From NCBI GenBank assembly GCA_019638695.1, contig JAHBTG010000010.1, positions 1 through 58,097 on the forward strand: a DNA stretch of 58,097 nucleotides, written 5' to 3'. This stretch comes from Bacteroidota bacterium (GTDB lineage Bacteria; Bacteroidota; Bacteroidia; J057; JAJTIE01). The notes under the pieces were generated by a model. It saw only the letters and a program-made list of their open reading frames with translations, was not told the origin of the DNA and searched no databases. Each line of letters begins with the position of its first letter. The first letter of the stretch is position 1. Position numbers and translations under genes: made by a program. This document shows positions 42,801 to 50,144 of this stretch, in pieces.

Positions 42801-43711
42801 AAAGTGCTGCCGATAATATCCGCAATACGCTGCCGCCCGCCCTGCAGCAGCTGCCCCCGTTTGTCGGCCGGTTGCAGCCGGACCAGCAACAGCAGTTCTG
42901 GGAGATCCTGCAGCGCCTTGTGCGCCAGGAACAGAACCTGACCATCAGCCAGGAACGGCAGGCTATTGCAGACCTGGAGAACTGGCTGGTGGACCGGCAG
43001 ATTGCAGATGCCCGCACTGCGGCCCAGCAGATAGTCAAAGGGGGTTACCAGGGCGAACCCGACCTGCTGATGCCCTTCCTCCAGGGAGCGGACAGTGCCC
43101 GGGAGCTGCCTCGTCATGTGCTGCAGCTGGGCAGTCTTTTCAAGCAGCTGAACCTCATACAGTCCAGTTCCCGCAAGGCCCAGCGTATTATCGAGAGCCT
43201 CAAGGATGCGGTATACCAGCGGCCGGATGCTTCCATACCTGTGCCGGTCAACCTGCACCATAACCTGGAGACCATCCTCACGCTCTATGATTATCATTTG
43301 CGGCAGGGCATTACCCTGACGCTGGATATACCGGAAGGACTGCCCCAGGTGGAAGCTTTCCCCGAGGAACTCCACCAGGTGTGGACCAACCTGCTGATGA
43401 ATGCCATCTATGCCATGAAGAACCAGGGCAGTATCCACATTCGCATGGAGCGGGTAGCCGACCAGGTGCAGGTGCATTTTGCAGATTCCGGTCCGGGCAT
43501 TCCGCAGGAGATCGCCGCGCGTGTGTTTGAACCCATGTTTACCACCAAACCGCAGGGTGAAGGCACCGGGCTGGGCCTTTCCATTGTGCGTAAGATCATA
43601 GAAGACAAGCACCATGGCCGCATATGGGTGCAGAGTCGTCCCGGGGAGACGGTGTTTACCGTATCCCTGCCTATTGTTCAGCCCACTGTTACCAGTGTTT
43701 CATCCAGTTAA
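39833..43711 (+). CDS. Propeller-sensor histidine kinase with coiled-coil insert
   Basis: About 1292 residues from the ATG at 39833, the start that gives a signal peptide (RKYLLLFSCIIGMKGLHLHAQ). The sensor is a periplasmic two-component propeller of short strand repeats (GFVFIGVNDGLVRFDG, ERGNIWMGCENGVFFLNP) over residues ~25-800, interrupted at ~385-500 by a charged coiled coil. A Y_Y_Y domain (~810-875), one transmembrane helix (~881-899), a coiled-coil linker and the kinase follow. The H box has His980 in AHEINSPLGAIQ; the ATPase has NLLMNAIYAM, DSGPGIP and GEGTGLGLSIV. About 130 residues of unusual Gln-rich helices lie between the H box and the ATPase. It lacks a DNA-binding output. The receiver-GAF-kinase gene follows after 45 bases. 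Confidence 0.92.
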   Translation: MRKYLLLFSCIIGMKGLHLHAQMFTPIVQEEFYPLALRVGDGQNQYSLSQDQLGFVFIGVNDGLVRFDGRQFHGVNFEDRDKGFVLSHTRHKASGQLFLRTAESFGQVQSLLGDSLVYRPLSRLGLHATVYLGRQGQLANNNYQVFAQDDYVYYQTDDALRRWLVSGAREERLAKLDAAHTPKGWYLLGGKLYVLIEDKGICRLNGGRLEPMPVFAGLAGEELFQVTPYNENYVLATTQSGKLYLLGKDKYHLLSPDATAQDALAGARISATIVTDTHIILCTQGRGCIFLSRDMNRPALDYVLRDHNGLPDNFIHTAHLDEDGRLWLAHTNTVSWVQLSWPVQFLQGLGPDVNAMYFDHGRLYIAKDNGLFRLGGTSSVDASILSQLQARQNKQQQLVSQSVGSRPPSVVQVEQNKVQDDIASLTLKMHDLRKKKTNAARQKQMEQYQRELANLEARARKLEEEKNLYQRVVHNQEEYTAAMQEMKAELRKRRTTVSSSFFAPVSGTEGLRCLDLAAVGGYLLCGTEQQILVFKGGKKETVLKYGANKLLASSRYPGRVYVVQNDRIGYITLADGKWSYHMNMDPGKGAVEMSTLPRGSKDAAITTLAEDERGNIWMGCENGVFFLNPDQGIGARQVPSSANINNPAIVYGQGKLILAFTQRNAYRLKGVRFQRSALLGQVADMTQPKLYLQAGQTLWSLKGNSLYRLNAKSDDLALQDSVLLPHYLRVRKHIIGDGNTLYFAANSGLARYNLAARIKTGPTHSGNVRLLWVRAHSRHAEDNGFQHLGEDEYHSFGYDPGFRLELGFAVPGYDFTDGALTYEYRLQGEGSWKPLQSNRLDLDFKPGVYEVEIRARDALGNWGTPAVYKFELAPPFYQRWQFLVILVIVGTLAIFLITRRIERYQRAKLVRRNAELEVKVDERTEELRAQQAAVLELNSELLQQKNELEIKNQQIEAQRETIAQQERKAALGEIAPSMAHEINSPLGAIQSAADNIRNTLPPALQQLPPFVGRLQPDQQQQFWEILQRLVRQEQNLTISQERQAIADLENWLVDRQIADARTAAQQIVKGGYQGEPDLLMPFLQGADSARELPRHVLQLGSLFKQLNLIQSSSRKAQRIIESLKDAVYQRPDASIPVPVNLHHNLETILTLYDYHLRQGITLTLDIPEGLPQVEAFPEELHQVWTNLLMNAIYAMKNQGSIHIRMERVADQVQVHFADSGPGIPQEIAARVFEPMFTTKPQGEGTGLGLSIVRKIIEDKHHGRIWVQSRPGETVFTVSLPIVQPTVTSVSSS

Positions 43712-43756
43712 CGTATTCTTGGTTCCTAACCCGGCTTCATATAACTTCACATTGTC

Positions 43757-45421
43757 ATGCAACCCGATAGCCTTACCCTGACCAGGTCTCTTCAGCAGTA
43801 TACCGGCAAGCCGGTGGTACTTTGTGTAGAAGACGATGAGAACCTGCTTTCTTCGCTGGAGATGCAGATCCGCCAGTATCTGCCGCATATGGATATCGAA
43901 CTGGCGGAGAACGGGGAAGTGGCGCTGCGGTTACTGGACGACCTCAGCCGCCAGGGCAGGGAACTGCAACTCGTCATCTCTGACCAGATGATGACCCCCA
44001 CCATGCCTGGCGATAAGCTGCTGATAGAAGTGCACCAGCGTTTCCCCTATGCCAAAAAGATATTGCTCACCGGGCAGGCCACTATGGAGAACCTGGCCAA
44101 TGTGATCAATAAGGCAGAGCTTTTTCGTTACCTGACCAAGCCCTGGAATGAAGACGACCTGCGCCTGACGCTCGAAAGTGCCCTGAAATTATATAACCTC
44201 AACCAGCAGCTTACCCGTCATACTCATGACCTTAAGCTCCTGAACCAGCTTACCAGCAAGCTGAACTCCGTGCGGGACCAGCCTGCGCTGCTGGGCGGCA
44301 TTGCTGCGGCTGCCCTGCAGCTTTCGGATGCCGATACTGCCATCCTGTTCCTGCACAAGGGCGGGACTAAGGTGCCCACGGCTATGGCTACCAAAATGGC
44401 CGGTGAGGTTTCTGTGAGTGTGGATGTACCTGCCCAGGTGTCGCATGCCACGCAGTCGCTGGCGGCTATCGGGCCCGGCAGCCAGGACGTTTTGCTGCAG
44501 GGTGCCGCTGTCAAACAAAGTTCGGATGCGGCTTATTTTGCCCAAAAGGGTATCCGGGCCGCCTATCTGCTCCCCCTGCTGCACCAGAATGAACTCAAGG
44601 GTGTGATCTACCTGGAAAGCCTGCACCAGGACCAGGTGGTGAGCGATACCCAGCGTGAAGTGATGAATATCCTGGGAGATGCCCTGGCCATCGCCATCCA
44701 TAACCATGAGCTGATCAACGGACTGGAGGACAAGGTGAAGGCACGCACCCAGCAGATGGAGGAAATGGTGCGCATCGCCAGCCATGATATCCGCAGTCCG
44801 CTTACAGGTGTGCGGGAAATGGCCGGCCTTCTGGCAGATCCTGAAATGGTCGGCAATGCGGCCAGCTTTGGCGGCATCATCCAGAAGTCCGTCAGTGCAG
44901 TGCTCAAATTAGTGGACGATATCCTGGACCTCTCCCGCCTGGAGCAGGGACCGGAGGTGCTGGACAAGAAATCCTTGGATCTGAAGCCTTACCTGGAGAA
45001 CCTGGCGAGTGGTTTTGCACCCCTCACGGTAAGCAAGCAGCTGAAATTGCAGGTAGAGGTTACAGACGGACTGAAGCTTGTGGCCGACGGCAACCGCCTG
45101 AGCCAGGCACTCTCCAACCTGCTGGCCAACGCCATTAAGTTTACCCCTGAAGGAGGCGTGGTTTCCCTGGTGGCCGATAGTGTGGCGCAGGGCATTCGCA
45201 TCCGCGTAGCGGATACAGGCATTGGTATTCCCCCGCAGGATATTCCCAAGGTATTTGAGCGCTTTGGCGCCACCCAGCGCAAAGGCACTAAGGGAGAAAA
45301 AGGTACCGGGCTGGGCATGAGCATTGCCTGCCAGGTTGTGCTGTTGCATGGGGGCACCATAGAAGTGTCTTCCGAGGTGAATGTGGGCACCACGTTTACC
45401 GTATTGCTGCCCGCCGCCTAA
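43757..45421 (+). CDS. Receiver-GAF-histidine kinase
   Basis: A 554-residue soluble signalling protein. The N-terminal receiver has the acid pair Asp26/Asp27, phospho-acceptor Asp76 (LVISDQMM), Thr105 and Lys128. A GAF domain fills about 165-325 (TSKLNSVRDQPALLGGIAAAALQL, RAAYLLPLLHQNELKGVIYLES). The kinase has H-box His343 in ASHDIRSPLTG and ATPase boxes NLLANAIKF, DTGIGIPP and GTGLGMSIA. A receiver placed first, before a kinase, suggests that a phosphoryl group from the upstream kinase controls this one's activity. No output regulator is adjacent. The stop shares four bases (CTAA) with the convergent flippase gene. Confidence 0.93.
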   Translation: MQPDSLTLTRSLQQYTGKPVVLCVEDDENLLSSLEMQIRQYLPHMDIELAENGEVALRLLDDLSRQGRELQLVISDQMMTPTMPGDKLLIEVHQRFPYAKKILLTGQATMENLANVINKAELFRYLTKPWNEDDLRLTLESALKLYNLNQQLTRHTHDLKLLNQLTSKLNSVRDQPALLGGIAAAALQLSDADTAILFLHKGGTKVPTAMATKMAGEVSVSVDVPAQVSHATQSLAAIGPGSQDVLLQGAAVKQSSDAAYFAQKGIRAAYLLPLLHQNELKGVIYLESLHQDQVVSDTQREVMNILGDALAIAIHNHELINGLEDKVKARTQQMEEMVRIASHDIRSPLTGVREMAGLLADPEMVGNAASFGGIIQKSVSAVLKLVDDILDLSRLEQGPEVLDKKSLDLKPYLENLASGFAPLTVSKQLKLQVEVTDGLKLVADGNRLSQALSNLLANAIKFTPEGGVVSLVADSVAQGIRIRVADTGIGIPPQDIPKVFERFGATQRKGTKGEKGTGLGMSIACQVVLLHGGTIEVSSEVNVGTTFTVLLPAA

Positions 45422-46692
45422 CCCAGTTGCAGGGAGACTATCCAGCAGAGTATGGTAATGAAACTATAGAGGCCCCAGCGAGACCAGTCTGTACCTTCTC
45501 TGGCCGGCAGGTTATGCCTGCGGGCATAGCGGAAGAGCAGGGCCTTCTCGGCTCCGTAGGCAATGAGGGTAGCCCATGCTGCACCGGCATAGCCCACTAG
45601 GGTCACCAGTACCAGGGTGAGCCCTACATGGATGGCCGCTTCGATCCCCGAGATCCGAAACGTCACGGCATTCAGCCGTAAACCGGTGAGGATGGCCTGC
45701 GGAAACAGCATGCGCGGGATCACCAGCAGCAGGTACAGGTTGAATACCTGCGCCGCCGGGGCAAATTCCGCACGGTATATCCGCCCGAACAGCCAGTGGC
45801 TGCTCAGCAGCAATACCCAGGTGACCGGGAAGGCCAGCTGCATCAGTTTGCGGCTTTGCTGCTGCATATCGGCCAGGATAGCCGGTTGTGCCGCCCCGGC
45901 CTCTGCAATGCGGCCGGCCAGCGTGAGGGACAGTGCATTGGCCAGGATAAGGGTGACGGGCAGCTCCCGTGCGGCCACGCTGAAGAACTGGAAGCCTTCC
46001 GGGGTCTCCAGCCACCGAACGATGATCTTGTCCAGGTATAAGGTGCCCGTGCTGACGATAGCCACGCCTACCAGCGGCCAGAACAGTAACCAGCTGGTGG
46101 TGGAAGGGGTGGGGGGCCACCCTCTCCATACGCCGGTAGTATACACAATGTAACGCAGCATGTTGACTCCTGCGGCGCCCCATACTGCCATGGGCAGATT
46201 GAACTGCAGCCACAACGGCAGCAGGGTGCCAAGGCTCAGCAGCAGAAAATAAATACCGCCCAGCCATACCAGCAGGGTATGGCGCCCGCTTTTAAGCAGC
46301 CAATTCTCGGCATCCTGCCCGGCAATGGAGGCAAATACCAGCATACATCCGGGGAGTACCACATCATAAGGCGCCAGCCGTGTGCCCAGCGCCAGGACCA
46401 CCAGCAAACCGGCGGCCCCTGCGCCCAGTGTAGTCCCCATCTGCCAGTGCGCATGCAGGGTGAGGCCTGGCTTCCAGGTCTGGGCAAACAGGTTGTTTTG
46501 CGCATAGGTGATCATACCTATGAGCGGGCTCACCCCCACCATCAGGCTTTCCCAGGCATAGTAGTCCGTTCCTTTGCCCAGCAGGCGCACCAGTAATATG
46601 CTCACCAGCAGGCTACTGGTAAATTGCAGTAGCTTGTACAGCTGATAAGCCGTTGTGACCCCGGGACCGGAGAGCAGGCTGCGCCATTTCAT
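45418..46692 (-). CDS. Polysaccharide/lipid flippase-like membrane protein
   Basis: A 424-residue protein with about 12 hydrophobic helices and little else. KWRSLLSGPGVTTAYQLYKLLQFTSSLLVSILLVRLLG at the N-terminus, and the later block AFPVTWVLLLSSHWLFGRIYRAEFAPAAQVFNLYLLLVIPR resemble the polysaccharide-biosynthesis (MATE/Wzx-like) flippase class. No glycan gene cluster is adjacent, so the substrate is open; lipid-linked sugars are usual for the class. The gene is isolated, convergent with the receiver-GAF-kinase gene and divergent from the hydroxylase gene. Confidence 0.8.
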   Translation of the reverse strand: MKWRSLLSGPGVTTAYQLYKLLQFTSSLLVSILLVRLLGKGTDYYAWESLMVGVSPLIGMITYAQNNLFAQTWKPGLTLHAHWQMGTTLGAGAAGLLVVLALGTRLAPYDVVLPGCMLVFASIAGQDAENWLLKSGRHTLLVWLGGIYFLLLSLGTLLPLWLQFNLPMAVWGAAGVNMLRYIVYTTGVWRGWPPTPSTTSWLLFWPLVGVAIVSTGTLYLDKIIVRWLETPEGFQFFSVAARELPVTLILANALSLTLAGRIAEAGAAQPAILADMQQQSRKLMQLAFPVTWVLLLSSHWLFGRIYRAEFAPAAQVFNLYLLLVIPRMLFPQAILTGLRLNAVTFRISGIEAAIHVGLTLVLVTLVGYAGAAWATLIAYGAEKALLFRYARRHNLPAREGTDWSRWGLYSFITILCWIVSLQLG

Positions 46693-46779
46693 TTGTGGAA
46701 ATTACTTAATCGGCTGCAAAACAAATAGCTTATTTTCGTTTTGAAAAAAATCGCATTTTTGCAGCAAAGCTTACCACAC

Positions 46780-47430
46780 ATGAAAAAGGGAAAAATTCAG
46801 CAGGGCAAAGGTCGTGTATTTGATAACCCGGTGCTGGAGCTGCTTACACGTTCTTCCCCCTGGATTATCTGGAGTATTTACCTCCCTGTCATCTCGTTCT
46901 CGCTTTACTGGGCTTACAGGGAATACCAGATGCCTGTAGGGTTGATTGCTGCTGTTTTCTTCGGCGCCATTTTCTTCTGGACGTTTGCCGAGTATATCCT
47001 GCACCGCTATGTCTTTCACTTTGTGAACGAGAACAAGTGGGTGCAGAAGTTTCATTACCTGGCGCATGGCTATCACCATGAATACCCCAAGGACAGCGAT
47101 CACCTCTTTATGCCGCCGCTGCCCAGTATTGTGCTGGCTGTCTTCTTTTTCAGCCTGTTCTATTTCCCGCTCTTGCCGTTTGGACTGGAGCGCTATGCCT
47201 TTGCTTTCTTCCCCGGCTTTGTACTGGGTTACCTGGCTTATGCCACCATGCACTATAGCATGCATGTGATCCGCCAGCCCATCAAACCCTTGCGCAACCT
47301 CTGGCGCCACCATCACCTGCACCACTACAAAGCAGACGGTACCGCCTATGGGGTGAGCACTACTATCTGGGACCACGTCTTTCGCACGCTGCCCAGTAAG
47401 GGTCCCAAAGTACAGGAACCCCGGTCGTAG
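46780..47430 (+). CDS. Fatty acid hydroxylase/sterol desaturase family
   Basis: A 216-residue membrane di-iron enzyme from the ATG at 46780. The family's histidine clusters are present: LHRYVFHF, FHYLAHGYHHEYPKDSDHL, MHYSMHV and RHHHLHHYKADGTAYG. Four hydrophobic helices flank them. The arrangement, especially HGxHHEYPKD and the C-terminal HHxHHY, is like fatty acid 2-hydroxylases (Scs7/FA2H), which act on sphingolipid acyl chains. Many Bacteroidota make sphingolipids, so a role in sphingolipid hydroxylation is reasonable. DUF4159 follows after 43 bases. Confidence 0.88.
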   Translation: MKKGKIQQGKGRVFDNPVLELLTRSSPWIIWSIYLPVISFSLYWAYREYQMPVGLIAAVFFGAIFFWTFAEYILHRYVFHFVNENKWVQKFHYLAHGYHHEYPKDSDHLFMPPLPSIVLAVFFFSLFYFPLLPFGLERYAFAFFPGFVLGYLAYATMHYSMHVIRQPIKPLRNLWRHHHLHHYKADGTAYGVSTTIWDHVFRTLPSKGPKVQEPRS

Positions 47431-47473
47431 CTCTGTCACACGCAACTCCTGTTGCTTTTCTGCGTTATATAGG

Positions 47474-48142
47474 ATGCGTATGCGTGGTATCTGTTTCTTC
47501 TTATGCTGCCTGTTCCCCGCTTTGGTTGGGGCACAACCCCAGTCGACCGCCAGCTTCAAGGTGGCTAAGCTGAAGTATGACGGCGGCGGAGACTGGTATG
47601 CCAACTCCACCAGCCTGCCCAATCTCTTCCGGTATGTGCGGGAAAATTCCCGCACCAACATCTTCCTGGGCGAAGAGGTGGTGGAACCGGGCAGCGCCCA
47701 GATCTTCCAGTATCCCCTGGTGTATATGACCGGGCACGGAAACATTGTGTTCGGCCAGGCAGAAGCGCAGAATATGCGCCGCTACCTGGAAGCCGGCGGC
47801 TTTTTCTTTATTGACGATAACTATGGACTGAATGTCTATATCATCCGCGAAATGAAAAAGGTGTTTCCTGAGCATGAGTTTGTGGAGCTGCCCTTTACGC
47901 ACCCCATCTACCACCAGATGTACTATTTTGCAGAAGGTATGCCCAAGATACACGAGCATGATGGCAAACCTGCCCAGTTGTTCGGTATCGTTCACCAGGG
48001 GAGACTGGTGTGTGTGCTCACTTATGAGAGCGACCTGGGTGATGGATGGGAAGACCGGTCCGTACACAATAACCCCGAAGAGGTGCGCCTCAAGGCATTT
48101 CAGATGGGTGCCAATATCCTCTTTTACGTGCTGCACAACTAG
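47474..48142 (+). CDS. DUF4159 secreted protein
   Basis: A 222-residue protein with a signal peptide ending near LVGAQ, or a start six bases later at 47480. FKVAKLKYDGGGDWYANSTSLPNLFRYVRE, YPLVYMTGHGNIVF, EAGGFFFIDDNYGLN and FTHPIYHQMYYF match DUF4159, whose fold resembles a class I glutamine-amidotransferase-like or ThuA-like Rossmann domain. Function is unknown. It lies between the hydroxylase and the M16-like pair on the same strand; spacing is 43 and 61 bases. Confidence 0.9.
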   Translation: MRMRGICFFLCCLFPALVGAQPQSTASFKVAKLKYDGGGDWYANSTSLPNLFRYVRENSRTNIFLGEEVVEPGSAQIFQYPLVYMTGHGNIVFGQAEAQNMRRYLEAGGFFFIDDNYGLNVYIIREMKKVFPEHEFVELPFTHPIYHQMYYFAEGMPKIHEHDGKPAQLFGIVHQGRLVCVLTYESDLGDGWEDRSVHNNPEEVRLKAFQMGANILFYVLHN

Positions 48143-48203
48143 AGGGCTCCTGACTTATCCCCCCGCCATAGAGTAAGAAGCGGGAAAACCGTATTTTCAG
48201 GGC

Positions 48204-50144
48204 GTGAAGCGATTGCTGCATTTGGGTGTGCTGTTAGGTATGTGGCTGCCGGGGCTTGGATTGCCCGCGGTTTGTGCTCAGTCAGACAGCACCCACCTGT
48301 ATCTGCTGCGCGATAAGCTGCCTACCAATTACTGGTATAGCCGCCTGCCCAATGGCCTGCACTTGCTGGTCATAGAAGATAGCCGCGTGCCCCTGGTTAC
48401 CCTCTCGGTGTCTGTGCCGGGAGGACTCTCCGGCCAGTATACCGGCTATGCCGGGGTACCCAGCTTGCTGGCGCATCTGCTGGTCATGCACAGCGCCGCC
48501 TATGTAGACGGCTATAATTACCGCCGGGCCTTGCAGGAAGCCACTTTCTACCCCAGGACTGAGGTGCAGTTGCATGGCATGCTGGTCCAGGGCAACTGCC
48601 TGCAGGAGAACCTGCCCCGTGCCCTGAAGGTCTTGTATAACACACTGAACCAGCCTGCCTGGGATACCCTCTATGTAGGCAAGGCTATGGAGCAGGTAAA
48701 ACAACAGATCGAGGGTGAGGCCCTGCAGCCGGCCCGTTACCAGCAGCAGGCATTGCTGCAGATATTGTGGGGCAGGCAATACCGGTTCCGGGAGCAATTC
48801 CCGGAGTTCTATAAGTTAAGAACTTTAAGAACTACGGCTCTGGCCGATTACCGGATGGAGCACTTCCGGCCGGAACAGTCCCTGCTGGTACTCGAAGGGA
48901 ATATCACTCCCCAGGAGGCCAGGCTGGCGGTAGAGGAGGTGTGGGGGCAATGGGCGTCTGCCACAAATGCCCGCAACTATAAGCCGGTCACCGTGCCGCT
49001 TACCCAGGATACGCTGGTTGTCCAGGTATCTGAGCAGCAGGAGACCCCGCTGGTGACGGTAGCCTGGCAACTACCCTCTGTGCAACAGGATAGCCGCCTC
49101 TATTACGCCGCGTTGTTGCTGGAGGAGCTGCTGCGCCAGCGCAATGCCTTTACCTTGCCCCTTACCCGGTCAGAGCTGGCGCACAGTCTTGTGCCCTCCT
49201 ATGAGCCCTCGCGTATACAGGGTAGTCTGCGCATCAGTATGCTGGTAAAAGTGGCGCGGGTGCCCCAGCTGATCACCCTGGTACAGGAGCAAGTAGCCCA
49301 GGGGGCTGAGCGACCGCTGTTTTCACAGAAAGAGCTGGACCGCGCACGCCAGCAACTGGAGATCCAGCTCCTGTATACCAAGGATGCTCCCTTGCAATGG
49401 GCCGGCTGGCTGGCGGCTTACTGGGGCTTGCACCAGCGTATCTATAGTCCTATTCAGCTGATGGACAGCCTGCGTGCAGTAAAGCCTGCCGATATGCAGC
49501 GCCTGTTCCGCGACTACTTACACCAGAGACCTATGGTGACCGCTATCCTGGGCAATAGCACTCATCTGGGCCAGGATTTCCTGGTGGAATATATTGCCGA
49601 CGGGTATGTGCGGCGGCAGAAGCCGGCAACTACTGTAGCAGCCACTACCGGCAGCCGGGATTCCCTGCTGGCAGGTACTGTACCGGTCAGGGATACCCTT
49701 CGGGTCAGCAAGGATACTACCCTGGCTGCTGCTGCGGTGACCGCGCCCGGTGAAGTACCGCCTTATGCCCGGGTGGCGGCCAGTAAGGATGCTATTCCCA
49801 CCCGGGAGGAGATCACGGCCTATACTATTTACTATGACTACGGCAAGGTATTGCCCGATAGCAGTGCAGAGGATATTATCAGCAGGGTGGTCCTGTTCCT
49901 GAACCTGAACCCTGCCAGGAACATTGTCATACGGGCGCATACGGATAGTCCCGGCAGCCTGCAGGCCAACCTCCAAATATCGGAGCGCAGGGCTACCCTG
50001 CTCAAGCAGTATATTGTCAATACCTACCGCATTATGCCTCAGCGCATAGCGATCAGGCCCATGGGAGAAGCGCAGCCTGTGGTAAAGGAAGTGGACGAAA
50101 CCAGCCGCAGGTTAAACCGAAGAGTAGAGTTTGAGGTAAAATGA
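48204..50144 (+). CDS. Inactive M16-like protein fused to an OmpA domain
   Basis: A 646-residue protein with GTG start (48204), chosen because it gives a clean signal peptide ending at VCAQ. Residues ~40-470 match the M16 (pitrilysin/insulinase) fold: LPNGLHLLVIEDSRVPLVTLSVSVPGG, GYAGVPSLLAHLLV and the later YRMEHFRPEQSLLVLEGNITPQEA. The zinc motif HxxEH reads HLLVM (91-95), so the catalytic Glu and second His are lost. A low-complexity linker (~480-535) leads to an OmpA-like domain (540-646) with AHTD (Asp581) and SERRATLLKQY, the usual peptidoglycan-binding residues. The next gene overlaps by four bases. Confidence 0.87.
   Translation: MKRLLHLGVLLGMWLPGLGLPAVCAQSDSTHLYLLRDKLPTNYWYSRLPNGLHLLVIEDSRVPLVTLSVSVPGGLSGQYTGYAGVPSLLAHLLVMHSAAYVDGYNYRRALQEATFYPRTEVQLHGMLVQGNCLQENLPRALKVLYNTLNQPAWDTLYVGKAMEQVKQQIEGEALQPARYQQQALLQILWGRQYRFREQFPEFYKLRTLRTTALADYRMEHFRPEQSLLVLEGNITPQEARLAVEEVWGQWASATNARNYKPVTVPLTQDTLVVQVSEQQETPLVTVAWQLPSVQQDSRLYYAALLLEELLRQRNAFTLPLTRSELAHSLVPSYEPSRIQGSLRISMLVKVARVPQLITLVQEQVAQGAERPLFSQKELDRARQQLEIQLLYTKDAPLQWAGWLAAYWGLHQRIYSPIQLMDSLRAVKPADMQRLFRDYLHQRPMVTAILGNSTHLGQDFLVEYIADGYVRRQKPATTVAATTGSRDSLLAGTVPVRDTLRVSKDTTLAAAAVTAPGEVPPYARVAASKDAIPTREEITAYTIYYDYGKVLPDSSAEDIISRVVLFLNLNPARNIVIRAHTDSPGSLQANLQISERRATLLKQYIVNTYRIMPQRIAIRPMGEAQPVVKEVDETSRRLNRRVEFEVK

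Noticed and set aside
41930-43615. 561-codon open frame antisense to the histidine kinase
   Set aside because: It opposes the conserved kinase domain and has no recognisable family pattern.
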